Notes under the pieces: model-generated
Database searches by the model: none
What the model was told of the DNA's origin: nothing
Seen by the model: only the letters and a program-made list of their open reading frames with translations
NCBI GenBank assembly: GCA_900765125.1
Contig: CAAFQL010000261.1
Span: forward strand, 1-10,265
Reading direction: 5' to 3'
Source: Oscillospiraceae bacterium
GTDB taxonomy: Bacteria; Bacillota; Clostridia; Oscillospirales; Ruminococcaceae
Length of the DNA: 10,265 bases
Shown here: one piece after another, positions 1 through 7,484 of the stretch
How the letters are laid out: each line of letters begins with the position of its first letter
How positions within the stretch are numbered: the first letter of the stretch is position 1
Translations under genes and position numbers: made by a program

Positions 1-103
1 GGATTTGTCAATAGATAATCACCTGTTTTTCGCCATTTTTATAAATTTTTTTCCGGATTTTTGAACGATTAAGTGGCAAAGTCGGGAAAAATTGGAAAAT
101 TGC
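1..103. other. AT-rich intergenic leader, no gene seen
   Basis: This stretch lies before the first promoter. It is AT-rich with several T runs. I see no ORF with a ribosome binding site, no tRNA and no convincing hairpin followed by a T tract. The gene upstream lies outside the window. Confidence 0.5.
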
Positions 104-132
104 TTGATTTTTTTGTGAAATGGTGGTATAAT
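104..132 (+). promoter_or_regulatory. Extended -10 sigma-A-type promoter of the first cyclophilin gene
   Basis: A -35-like TTGATT (104-109) is followed after 17 nt by a perfect TATAAT (127-132). A TG dinucleotide at 124-125 gives an extended -10 (TGGTATAAT). Transcription should start near 139. This rules out any CDS start upstream of the promoter, so the ATG at 166 is preferred. Confidence 0.75.
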
Positions 133-165
133 AGGAATATTGAGATTACGGAAAGGACTGCTTTT

Positions 166-987
166 ATGAGAATACGGAGTATCGCAGCCTGTACTATGCT
201 TGGCATAATGATAGTGTCCATGCTCAGTGGATGTAAAAATGACGACCCTATGAATAGTGCCGTTGTAGGTGAAAACAGCTTTATTTTAACATTGTATCCT
301 GATATAGCACCTGTTACCTGTGAAAACTTTAAGCAGCTTGTAGATGATGGTTTTTATAATGGTCTTACATTTCATCGTGTTGTAGATGATTTTATAGCAC
401 AGGGCGGAGATCCTAATGGTGATGGTACAGGAGCAAGTTCTAAGGCAATTACAGGTGAATTTTACTCAAATGGTGTTTCCAATAATTTGTCTCATGTCAG
501 GGGAACTGTTTCAATGGCTCGTGCGGATGATTTTAACAGTGCGACTTGTCAGTTTTTCATATGCCTTGATGATCTTACGTACCTTGATGGAAAATATGCT
601 GCTTTTGGTAATGTAACTGAGGGTATGGAAGTTGTAGATAGCTTTTTAAATGTACCGAGAAGTGTAGGAAGAATGGGCGAAGTATCATCGCCTGATATTC
701 CGATTTATATAGAGTATGCAAAAACTGTTGAAGCGGATTCAGCAGGAAATCCAAGAATACAATTTTTGATACGCATTGGAGATGGTTCAGAAATAACAAC
801 TATAGTTTCTACAGAAATAACAACTAATGAAACTACATCAAAGGCAACAGAAACAGTAAGTACAGAAGAAACTACTGCAACAGAAGAAACTGAATCTTTA
901 AGTGAAACCGTAGTTTATGAAAATGTTACAGATGCCAGCATAGAAACAACAACAGATATATCTGTAACATCAGAAGCAGTTGGATGA
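166..987 (+). CDS. Lipoprotein cyclophilin-type peptidyl-prolyl cis-trans isomerase with Thr/Ser/Glu-rich tail
   Basis: A 273-residue predicted lipoprotein foldase that would isomerise X-Pro bonds of exported proteins on the outer face of the membrane. Residues 1-23 form a signal peptide ending in the lipobox LSGC, with Cys23 as the lipidated residue. Residues ~36-190 are a cyclophilin domain: FHRVVDDFIAQGGD (69-82) carries the catalytic Arg71 and Gln79, followed by GTVSMAR, QFFI (129-132) and LDGKYAAFG. The position of the human CypA Trp121 is Tyr139 here. Residues ~207-273 are low complexity, rich in Thr, Ser and Glu, and probably a disordered spacer. An in-frame ATG at 73 lies upstream of the promoter and would bury the signal peptide. 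The ATG at 166 has an AAAGGA site 9 nt upstream. The gene is paralogous to the next one, which lacks the tail. Confidence 0.9.
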   Translation: MRIRSIAACTMLGIMIVSMLSGCKNDDPMNSAVVGENSFILTLYPDIAPVTCENFKQLVDDGFYNGLTFHRVVDDFIAQGGDPNGDGTGASSKAITGEFYSNGVSNNLSHVRGTVSMARADDFNSATCQFFICLDDLTYLDGKYAAFGNVTEGMEVVDSFLNVPRSVGRMGEVSSPDIPIYIEYAKTVEADSAGNPRIQFLIRIGDGSEITTIVSTEITTNETTSKATETVSTEETTATEETESLSETVVYENVTDASIETTTDISVTSEAVG

Positions 988-1012
988 GTTTGATCTAAGT
1001 CATAAAAAACAC

Positions 1013-1041
1013 TTGCAATATTCTGTATAGTGTGTTATAAT
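1013..1041 (+). promoter_or_regulatory. Extended -10 promoter of the second cyclophilin gene
   Basis: TTGCAA (1013-1018), a 17-nt spacer and TATAAT (1036-1041), with TG at 1033-1034. The transcript should start near 1048, about 28 nt before the ATG. No terminator is seen between the first cyclophilin stop and this promoter, so read-through from upstream is also possible. Confidence 0.75.
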
Positions 1042-1075
1042 AGCTTTAAATACATCTTTAGGAAGGAAATTAATT

Positions 1076-1711
1076 ATGAAGTATACAAGAGTTTTTGCAG
1101 GAGCTTTGGCTGCTGTTATGATGATGGGAGCATTTGCAGGCTGCTCTAAGAAAGTAGATAATGAAGATGAAAATACGTCAGCAGGCGGAAACACTATAGT
1201 TATTACATTGAATCCTGATGCAGCGCCGATAAGCTGTGAGAATTTTGAGAATCTTGTAACTGACGGATTCTATGATGGTCTGACTTTTCATCGTGTAGTT
1301 GAAGATTTCATGGCTCAGGGCGGTGATCCAAATGGTGATGGTACCGGAGGCAGTTCTAAAACTATCAAGGGTGAATTTGCTGATAACGGCGTTGAAAACA
1401 ACCTGTCACATCAGAGAGGCGTTGTATCTATGGCACGTTCAATGGATCCTGACAGTGCATCAAGTCAGTTCTTTATCTGTTATGGTGACTGTTCATTCCT
1501 TGATGGTCAGTATGCTGCCTTTGGTGAAGTAACTGAGGGTATGGATGTTGTTGACTCTTTCCTTAAGGTTGAGCGTACAGCAAACAGCATGGGTGAAATT
1601 GCAGTTCCTACCACACCTATTGTTATTGAAAAGGCTGTTATGATCGATGCTGATGAAAGCGGCAATCCACGTGTACAGTTTACAATGGGTGAGATCAAGG
1701 CAGCTGAATAA
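1076..1711 (+). CDS. Lipoprotein cyclophilin-type peptidyl-prolyl cis-trans isomerase
   Basis: A 211-residue predicted surface-anchored foldase. The signal peptide ends in the lipobox FAGC with Cys23 lipidated, followed by a short acidic linker (24-38). The cyclophilin domain spans ~39-190: FHRVVEDFMAQGGD (71-84) with Arg73 and Gln81, then GVVSMAR, QFFI (131-134) and LDGQYAAFG (142-150). The Trp121 equivalent is Phe141. It closely resembles the preceding lipoprotein across the whole domain (for example GGDPNGDGTG, NNLSH, GNPR and QF) but ends soon after the domain. The pair therefore looks like a local tandem duplication in which one copy gained, or the other lost, the Thr-rich tail. The start is supported by GGAAGG at 1061-1066 and by the signal peptide. 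Its own promoter and terminator suggest a monocistronic unit. Confidence 0.92.
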   Translation: MKYTRVFAGALAAVMMMGAFAGCSKKVDNEDENTSAGGNTIVITLNPDAAPISCENFENLVTDGFYDGLTFHRVVEDFMAQGGDPNGDGTGGSSKTIKGEFADNGVENNLSHQRGVVSMARSMDPDSASSQFFICYGDCSFLDGQYAAFGEVTEGMDVVDSFLKVERTANSMGEIAVPTTPIVIEKAVMIDADESGNPRVQFTMGEIKAAE

Positions 1712-1727
1712 TTCTTAAAAATCAAAG

Positions 1728-1762
1728 AAAAGGCACATTTCCATAGTGAGAGGTGCCTTTTT
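1728..1762 (+). terminator. Intrinsic terminator after the second cyclophilin gene
   Basis: AAAAGGCAC (1728-1736) pairs perfectly with GTGCCTTTT (1753-1761), giving a 9-bp stem with a 16-nt loop that runs into a T tract. It lies 17 nt after the stop codon. The A run on the 5' side could let it work on the other strand too, but no converging gene exists. Confidence 0.85.
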
Positions 1763-1802
1763 GTGTGTTATTGTATTGTAAACAAATTTTTGGAGGCAGA
1801 CT

Positions 1803-3200
1803 ATGAAGCAGATAAAGGCTTTTTTTGAAAAAATGCAGCAGAAAAAGGTTGCATTTATTGGTGTAGGTGTAACAAATACAGATATTATCCGTCTTTTTTT
1901 GAAAAAGGGAATAGGCGTAACACTCCTTGACAAGAAACAACCGGAGCAGCTTGGTGATATTTATAGTGAACTGAAAGAAGCAGGGGTTGCATTCCGTTTG
2001 GGAGATAGTTACCTTGATGATCTTTCAGATTTTGATGTTATTTTCCGTTCTCCAGGTATGTATTTTAATAATCCTAAGCTTTCAGAAGCACGTGAGAAAG
2101 GTGTAACTGTTACAACAGAAATGGAAGTCTTTTTCGAGCTTTGCCCGTGTAAAATCTATGCGGTAACAGGTTCTGACGGTAAAACTACTACAACATCTGT
2201 CATAACAGAATTTCTGGCAGCTTCTGGAGTTACTGTTCATAAGGGCGGAAATATCGGACGTGCGCTTCTTCCGATAATTGAAGACATAAAAGAAACTGAT
2301 GCTGCTGTAGTGGAACTTTCAAGCTTTCAGCTTTTGTCCATGCGTCAATCTCCTGATGTTGCAGTAATTACAAATATTGCTCCAAATCATCTTGATGTTC
2401 ATGGAACAATGGAGGAGTACATTGCTGCTAAAGTGAATCTGATTGCTCATCAAAATGCATTTTCAAAGACCGTTCTTAATCTTGATAATGAGCTTACAAA
2501 TAATCTTTCCTCTATGGTAAGAGGTACTCTTGTTAAATTTTCCAGAAAATCTATTCCTCAGCGTGGCGCTTTTCTCAGAGAAGATGGTATGCTCTGTTAT
2601 AACGATATGGGAAATGTGACACCTGTTGTTCATATGGATGATATCAGAATTCCGGGTATGCACAATGTGGAAAATTATCTCACTGCAATAAGTGCAGTAT
2701 GGGGTGAGGTTTCAGTGGAAACAATAATCCATGTTGCTAAGAACTTTGGCGGTGTAGAGCATAGAATTGAGTTTGTACGTGAACTTGACGGTGTAAAGTG
2801 GTATAATGATAGCATTGCTACAAGCCCTACTCGTGTACTTGCAGGACTTAATTCATTTAATCAGAAGCTTATTGTAATAATGGGCGGTTATGATAAGAAG
2901 ATTCCATTTGAACCTATGGCTGAAACAGTTTGTGAAAAGGTTAAAGTTATGATCCTTATGGGTGTTACTGCCGATAAGATCGAAGCTGCTGTTAAGAATT
3001 GTTCTGCATACAGTGATGGAACACCGGTGATTCTTCATGCAGAATCTATGGAAAACGCTGTAGAAAAGGCAAGAAATATTGCAGAAAACGGAGATGTTGT
3101 AACACTTTCACCTGCTTGTGCAAGCTTTGACCTCTATCCTAACTTTGAAGTAAGGGGCAACTACTACAAGAAACTTGTAAAGGAGCTTGAAAGTAAATAA
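1803..3200 (+). CDS. murD: UDP-N-acetylmuramoyl-L-alanine--D-glutamate ligase MurD
   Basis: A cytoplasmic Mur ligase that adds D-glutamate to UDP-MurNAc-L-Ala with ATP, an essential peptidoglycan precursor step. The 465 residues fit the family length of about 450. The N-terminal UDP-binding Rossmann-like domain begins with VAFIGVGVTN (16-25). The central ATPase domain has the P-loop GSDGKTTT (123-130), GGNIG (148-152), ELSSFQL (171-177), NIAPNHLDVHG (191-201) and Lys210, which fits the carbamylated lysine position. The C-terminal domain has VEHRIEFV (318-325), NDSIATSPT (335-343), GGYDKK and the MurD signature SPACASFDLYPNFEVRG (436-452). GGAGG at 1792-1796 sits 6 nt before the ATG. The gene is outside a dcw cell-wall cluster: no mraY, murG or ftsW flanks it here. 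It heads a tight five-gene run. I see no convincing promoter between the upstream terminator and the gene. Confidence 0.97.
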   Translation: MKQIKAFFEKMQQKKVAFIGVGVTNTDIIRLFLKKGIGVTLLDKKQPEQLGDIYSELKEAGVAFRLGDSYLDDLSDFDVIFRSPGMYFNNPKLSEAREKGVTVTTEMEVFFELCPCKIYAVTGSDGKTTTTSVITEFLAASGVTVHKGGNIGRALLPIIEDIKETDAAVVELSSFQLLSMRQSPDVAVITNIAPNHLDVHGTMEEYIAAKVNLIAHQNAFSKTVLNLDNELTNNLSSMVRGTLVKFSRKSIPQRGAFLREDGMLCYNDMGNVTPVVHMDDIRIPGMHNVENYLTAISAVWGEVSVETIIHVAKNFGGVEHRIEFVRELDGVKWYNDSIATSPTRVLAGLNSFNQKLIVIMGGYDKKIPFEPMAETVCEKVKVMILMGVTADKIEAAVKNCSAYSDGTPVILHAESMENAVEKARNIAENGDVVTLSPACASFDLYPNFEVRGNYYKKLVKELESK

Positions 3201-4222
3201 TGGATTTGTGGGAAATACTGAATAATTTATCGTCAGCAGAGGGAGTATCAGGTGAGGAATCATCGGCAGGAGTGGCAGCCCTCAAACTTCTAAAAAAATA
3301 TTGTCCTGATGCTTATATAGATGAAATGGGCAGCGTAATAGGTACAATGAAATCGTCTAAAGAGAACGTACCTCATATACTTCTTGATGCGCATCTTGAT
3401 CAGGTCGGATTTATTGTAACATCTATTACAGAGGAAGGCTTTGTAAAGGTTGGCAATGTAGGCGGTCTTGATATGCGTATAATGCCTGCTCAGAATGTAC
3501 TTCTCCATGGCAAAAAAACTATAAACGGCGTTATCGCTTCTGTGCCGCCCCATTTAAGCGGCGGTGAACAGAAGGTTTTCGATATTACAGAATTGCTTAT
3601 TGATACAGGATATGATAAAGCAGAACTCAGTGAAATAATATCTCTTGGTGACAGAGTAGCATTTGATACTACGTTTATGCAGCTTCAGGATAAACGTATA
3701 GCAGCACATTCTATGGACGACCGATGCGGTATTGCGGCAATTCTATATGCGTTGGAACTTATTCATGAAAATGAATCTCCCTGTAACTTAACCATTCTAT
3801 TTTCTTCACAGGAGGAAGTTGGAGAGTGTGGTGCAGAAACTGCTTCGTATAATATAAATCCAGATATAGCTGTTGCAGTTGATGTTACATTTGCAATGGG
3901 ACACGGAGACGATCCTGTAAAATGTGGTAAATTGGAAAACGGACCCATGATCGGAATTTCTCCAACTCTTTCAAGAGAAATCAGTAACAGTCTTATTAGC
4001 GCAGCCAGAGACAAAGATATTCCATGGCAGAGTGAAGTAATGAACGGTACAACAGGTACAAACGCAGATCGCTTTTCTGTAAGCAGAGGAGGCGTACGCA
4101 GTTGTACTCTGTCTATTCCTCTAAGGTATATGCATACTCCGTCTGAGGTTATATCTGTTGAAGATGTGGAAAGTACAGGTAAGCTGCTTGCAGAATGGAT
4201 CATGGGAGGATATGTATGTTAA
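3200..4222 (+). CDS. M42-family metal aminopeptidase (first of two)
   Basis: A 340-residue cytoplasmic dimetal aminopeptidase/deblocking-type peptidase of MEROPS family M42, whose members usually form large self-compartmentalised TET assemblies that trim short peptides. The expected ligands and catalytic residues are present: His65 and Asp67 in AHLDQVGF, Asp173 in SMDDRCG (bridging metal ligand), Glu205/Glu206 in SSQEEVG (general base and ligand), Asp228 in AVDVTF, and His312 in YMHTPSE. The ATG shares its A with the murD TAA stop (TAATG), so translation is probably coupled. An AGGAG at 3181-3185 lies somewhat far upstream. Specificity (glutamyl, leucyl or other) cannot be read from the sequence. 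Some family members are annotated as endoglucanases, which I consider a legacy label. Confidence 0.92.
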   Translation: MDLWEILNNLSSAEGVSGEESSAGVAALKLLKKYCPDAYIDEMGSVIGTMKSSKENVPHILLDAHLDQVGFIVTSITEEGFVKVGNVGGLDMRIMPAQNVLLHGKKTINGVIASVPPHLSGGEQKVFDITELLIDTGYDKAELSEIISLGDRVAFDTTFMQLQDKRIAAHSMDDRCGIAAILYALELIHENESPCNLTILFSSQEEVGECGAETASYNINPDIAVAVDVTFAMGHGDDPVKCGKLENGPMIGISPTLSREISNSLISAARDKDIPWQSEVMNGTTGTNADRFSVSRGGVRSCTLSIPLRYMHTPSEVISVEDVESTGKLLAEWIMGGYVC

Positions 4223-5238
4223 GCAAATGTTTGGAAGAGCTGTGTCTTTTATGTGGTGCCTCTGGAAACGAGAGTGCAGTTCGTGAATATATCTATAAGA
4301 ATGCAGTGCTTTATGCAAACAGCATTAAAACTGACCCGTTGGGAAATCTTATCGTAGAAAAAAAAGGTGTAAATCGCTCTCCTAAAAAACTGATGATAAG
4401 TGCTCACATGGACGAAGTTGGACTTATTATAACTTATATAAATGATGACGGTACAATGAAAATCGCACCTGTAGGCGGCATAGATGCTTCTGTTGTCATA
4501 GGTAGACCTGTTATTGCAGATGGTAATATAAACGGAGTTATAGGTGCTAAGCCTGTCCATTTGCTAAGCAGTAAACAGCGTAAGGAACTTCCTGAATTTT
4601 CGGAGCTTTATCTTGATATTGGTGCAGAAAATAAAGAACAAGCAGAAAAACTTGTATCTCCGGGAACATACGTTCACTTTCTGCCGTCCTTCACTAAAAT
4701 GGGCAGCAGCAAGATACGCAGCAAGGCATTGGATGATAGGATCGGATGTGCAATTATGTTGGAGCTTTTAAAGGAAAAATTGCCTTATGATGTAACATTT
4801 GCATTTCTTGTTCAGGAAGAAGTAGGTCTGAGGGGAGCAAAAGCCGCTTCGTACTCTGTGAATCCGGATATAGCTATAGTTCTTGAAGCTACAACTGCTG
4901 CAGATATTACAGGTGCAGATGGAGACGCCAAGGTATGCTCCCTTAGTGACGGACCTGTTGTTTCATTTATGGATAGAAGTACTATCTATGACAAAGAGCT
5001 TTATCATATTGCTTTTGCAGAATGTGAAGCAATGGGTATTCCATGTCAGACAAAAACTCGCATTGCAGGAGGAAATGACAGCGGAGCAATACACTTAAGC
5101 AGAGGCGGCGTGCGTACTATTGCTATTTCAGCTCCGTGCAGGTATCTTCATTCACCATCATGTGTTGCAGATATGAACGACATTGAAAATTGTTTTAAAC
5201 TTGCAAGAGCAATGATAGGGAAAGCGGTACTGATATGA
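4216..5238 (+). CDS. M42-family metal aminopeptidase (second of two)
   Basis: A 340-residue paralogue of the preceding gene, the same length but clearly diverged. Predicted active-site residues are His64 and Asp66 (AHMDEVGL), Asp173 (ALDDRIG), Glu201/Glu202 (VQEEVG), Glu224 (VLEAT, replacing the Asp of its neighbour) and His312 (YLHSPS), so it should be catalytically competent. I prefer the ATG at 4216 over the in-frame ATG at 4195. GGGAGG (4204-4209) is exactly 6 nt upstream of 4216, and this start makes the protein equal in length and alignment to its paralogue. It overlaps the previous stop by 7 nt. Two adjacent M42 genes suggest either different peptide preferences or a mixed oligomer, but that is inference. 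Confidence 0.92.
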   Translation: MLSKCLEELCLLCGASGNESAVREYIYKNAVLYANSIKTDPLGNLIVEKKGVNRSPKKLMISAHMDEVGLIITYINDDGTMKIAPVGGIDASVVIGRPVIADGNINGVIGAKPVHLLSSKQRKELPEFSELYLDIGAENKEQAEKLVSPGTYVHFLPSFTKMGSSKIRSKALDDRIGCAIMLELLKEKLPYDVTFAFLVQEEVGLRGAKAASYSVNPDIAIVLEATTAADITGADGDAKVCSLSDGPVVSFMDRSTIYDKELYHIAFAECEAMGIPCQTKTRIAGGNDSGAIHLSRGGVRTIAISAPCRYLHSPSCVADMNDIENCFKLARAMIGKAVLI

Positions 5239-6020
5239 TAATACGTGTATATGATTTTTCTGAAGAAGAAAAAGCGATTATAAAGCAGAGCTGGCGTGGA
5301 AAGAAGCTGCTTGCCTACTTCAAGGCATATGGCGGTGAGTACGATTTTTGCCGTTTTTTTCGCATAAGCTATGAAAATGCAATAGGCTATATGTTTCTTC
5401 TTAACTCTACTCTTGTAATATGCTCAAACGACGATCTGCCTGCTGAAGAAGCTGTAGATTTTATAAAAATGCATCTTCCGTTCAGAGTTGAATGTCCACA
5501 AAGTATGCTGACTGCACTCAGTGAAATATCTAATTATCAGATGCTCCGCAGAACTCTTTTTGCACTTAAACCACATAAGGTTTCAGATAGCTTTAATGAA
5601 GCTGATGTGGAGTTTAACCCAAAGCTTTCTGATGTTTATGATATTCTTAAAGAGGGCTTTCCTAATCTTACGGATTATCCTCTCTGGCTCACTGATACAT
5701 CTCATAGATGCAGGCATGGTGTAAGCCATGTTCTTACATATAAAAACAGCACCACTGTAACTATAGTTTTTGATCAGGAAAACTGTATCATGGTAGGTCA
5801 GGTTGCTACTCGTGCAGCCAATCGTGGAAGCGGCTATGCACGGGATTTTCTTAAATGGCTTTCCGCATGGATCGGCGAAATGGGCAAGGAAGCTGTACTT
5901 TATGCCCTTGACATAAGACGAAGCTTTTATCAGCAGATAGGCTTTGAAGAAATAGAAACAGAATACGTTCTTGAGAGAACAGATGTTGCAAAGGAAAACA
6001 CAGAAAAAGGAGCTTTATAA
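5235..6020 (+). CDS. GNAT-family N-acetyltransferase with an unassigned N-terminal region
   Basis: A 261-residue predicted acyl-CoA-dependent acetyltransferase. The C-terminal ~120 residues carry GNAT hallmarks: a strand leading into the acetyl-CoA pyrophosphate loop GQVATRAANRGSGYAR (188-203, matching the R/Q-x-x-G-x-G/A pattern as NRGSGYA), and the late motif FYQQIGFEEIETEYVL (231-246). The first ~140 residues do not show a motif I recognise and may be a second, degenerate GNAT-like half or a substrate-binding region. The ATG overlaps the M42 stop as ATGA, so translation is probably coupled. Only a weak purine-rich stretch (AGGGAAAG) precedes it. The substrate is unknown. Its position between peptidase and PLP-enzyme genes hints at amino-acid or peptide chemistry, which is inference. 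Confidence 0.8.
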   Translation: MIIRVYDFSEEEKAIIKQSWRGKKLLAYFKAYGGEYDFCRFFRISYENAIGYMFLLNSTLVICSNDDLPAEEAVDFIKMHLPFRVECPQSMLTALSEISNYQMLRRTLFALKPHKVSDSFNEADVEFNPKLSDVYDILKEGFPNLTDYPLWLTDTSHRCRHGVSHVLTYKNSTTVTIVFDQENCIMVGQVATRAANRGSGYARDFLKWLSAWIGEMGKEAVLYALDIRRSFYQQIGFEEIETEYVLERTDVAKENTEKGAL

Positions 6021-6025
6021 TAAGC

Positions 6026-7300
6026 ATGAATATAAAAGATTTTTTTAATATAGATGATAGGATATTGGAAATAGCAACGGCTGCTGAAAATGATGCTTGT
6101 GATGACTTTAAACTTATTGAGGAAACAGCTGCGTATAATGGAGCAAAGGTACTTGCTGCATTTCAAAAAAATCGTGTAAGTGAACCATGCTTTTACGGAA
6201 GTACAGGATATGGTTACGGTGATATGGGACGTGAGGCTCTTGACCGTGTTTTTGCAGATGCTTTCGGAGCTGAGGACGCTCTTGTGCGTCATAACTTTGT
6301 TTCCGGTACTCATGCTCTCACAGTTGCACTTTTTGGTATTCTTCGCACAGGTGACAAGATGGTATCTATTACAGGGAAACCTTATGATACTCTTGAGGAA
6401 GTGCTTGGTCTCAGCGGTGAATCCGGCAGCGGCTCGCTTAAGGATTACGGCGTAGAATATGGTCAAGTTGATCTGCTTTCTGACGGTACTCCCAATTATG
6501 CTGCTATTGAAAACGGTGTAAAGGGTGCAAAGGTTGCTTACATACAGCGTTCAAGAGGATATTCTCTCAGACCAGCATATACTATGGAGCAGATGCGTAA
6601 AATGACAGAAGCAGTACGCAGAGGAAATCCTGATGCAATAATTATGGTTGATAACTGTTATGGTGAATTTGTAGAGGAAACAGAGCCTACTCAGAACGGT
6701 GCAGATATTATAATAGGTTCGCTTATTAAAAATGCAGGCGGTGGTATTGCAAGAACAGGCGGATATATTGCAGGCAGAAAGGAATTCGTTGAAAAATGTG
6801 CTTTTCGTCTTACTTGCGTAGGTATGGGTAAGGAAGTTGGATGCACACTTGATATGAACAGAGAAATGTTTCTCGGATTCTTCCATGCACCGGAATGCGT
6901 AGCAAATGCACTTAAAACATCAGCTTTTGCTGCGGCATTATTCAGCCGATTTGGATTTGAATGTTATCCTAAGATAGGAGAAAAGCGTGGAGATATTGTA
7001 GAAGCTATATGCCTTGAAAATGATAGGAACCTTATAGCTTTTTGTCAGGGAATACAGACAGGCTCTCCTATTGATGCTCATGTTGTGCCTGAACCTTGGG
7101 ATATGCCGGGTTATACAAGCAAGGTAATAATGGCAGCAGGTGCATTTACAATGGGTGCTTCAATTGAACTTTCAGCAGATGCACCGCTTCGTGAACCTTA
7201 TGCAGTATGGATGCAAGGCGGCGTTACATATACAAGCGGAAAGATAGGGGTTCTTTTAGCTGCTCAGAAAATGCTGGAACAAGGACTTATTACCCTGTGA
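6026..7300 (+). CDS. Methionine gamma-lyase family (YnbB/'aluminium resistance') PLP-dependent protein
   Basis: A 424-residue fold-type I PLP enzyme of the family that includes B. subtilis YnbB. Members are called methionine gamma-lyase family or aluminium resistance protein, and the in vivo reaction is not firmly established. Visible family features are FYGSTGYGYGDMGRE (56-70), SGTHA (93-97), the PLP-ring aspartate in MVDNCYGEF (Asp209), the likely Schiff-base lysine in GSLIKNAGGGIARTGGY (Lys235), and the C-terminal MQGGVTYTSGK region (396-406). Length is normal and all core motifs are intact. The gene starts 5 nt after the GNAT stop, with AGGAG at 6008-6012, a rather long 13 nt upstream. 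It is the last gene of the murD run. No T-tracted terminator follows within 80 nt. Confidence 0.9.
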   Translation: MNIKDFFNIDDRILEIATAAENDACDDFKLIEETAAYNGAKVLAAFQKNRVSEPCFYGSTGYGYGDMGREALDRVFADAFGAEDALVRHNFVSGTHALTVALFGILRTGDKMVSITGKPYDTLEEVLGLSGESGSGSLKDYGVEYGQVDLLSDGTPNYAAIENGVKGAKVAYIQRSRGYSLRPAYTMEQMRKMTEAVRRGNPDAIIMVDNCYGEFVEETEPTQNGADIIIGSLIKNAGGGIARTGGYIAGRKEFVEKCAFRLTCVGMGKEVGCTLDMNREMFLGFFHAPECVANALKTSAFAAALFSRFGFECYPKIGEKRGDIVEAICLENDRNLIAFCQGIQTGSPIDAHVVPEPWDMPGYTSKVIMAAGAFTMGASIELSADAPLREPYAVWMQGGVTYTSGKIGVLLAAQKMLEQGLITL

Positions 7301-7374
7301 TTTTAAGAAATTGTATTTTCAGTTACTTATGAGAATCATTTCTTACAAAAAAGCTACAATTTAATAATACGAGA

Positions 7375-7399
7375 TGTCAATTTTACAAATTGGTTGACA
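7375..7399. promoter_or_regulatory. Inverted repeat overlapping the -35 box (possible operator)
   Basis: TGTCAA (7375-7380) and TTGACA (7394-7399) are exact inverted copies around a 13-nt centre. A second, offset dyad CAATTT/AAATTG (7378-7383 and 7387-7392) lies inside. The right arm is the -35 box of the kinase-like gene, so a bound regulator would block RNA polymerase. No regulator can be named. Confidence 0.4.
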
Positions 7400-7422
7400 T
7401 AATCACAAATGCGTGGTACAAT
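7394..7422 (+). promoter_or_regulatory. Consensus extended -10 promoter of the pseudokinase gene
   Basis: A perfect -35 TTGACA (7394-7399), a 17-nt spacer and TACAAT (7417-7422), with TG at 7414-7415. Transcription should start near 7429, leaving a ~56-nt leader. The leader contains a small hairpin (TAGCAG 7442-7447 with CTGCTA 7454-7459) just ahead of the ribosome binding site. Confidence 0.8.
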
Positions 7423-7484
7423 AAGTAAGATAGGGTATTTATAGCAGCTTGTACTGCTAATATTTTGAGAACGGAGGGAAGTTC

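Noticed and set aside
73..165. Upstream in-frame start for the first cyclophilin, giving 304 residues
   Set aside because: The -10 box and predicted transcription start (127-139) lie inside this extension, no SD precedes position 73, and the lipoprotein signal peptide begins cleanly at the ATG at 166.
4195..4215. Earlier in-frame ATG for the second M42 gene
   Set aside because: The SD GGGAGG (4204-4209) lies downstream of that ATG and is ideally placed for 4216, which also gives the same 340-residue length as the paralogue.
7304..7345. TAAGAAAT/ATTTCTTA hairpin after the PLP-enzyme gene as a terminator
   Set aside because: The 8-bp AT-rich stem has a long 26-nt loop and is followed by CAAAAAAG rather than a T tract on the + strand; at most it is a weak 3' structure.
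7352..7380. Divergent minus-strand promoter using the inverted TTGACA at 7375-7380
   Set aside because: No acceptable -10 hexamer is found 16-18 nt away on the minus strand, and there is no minus-strand gene to serve.
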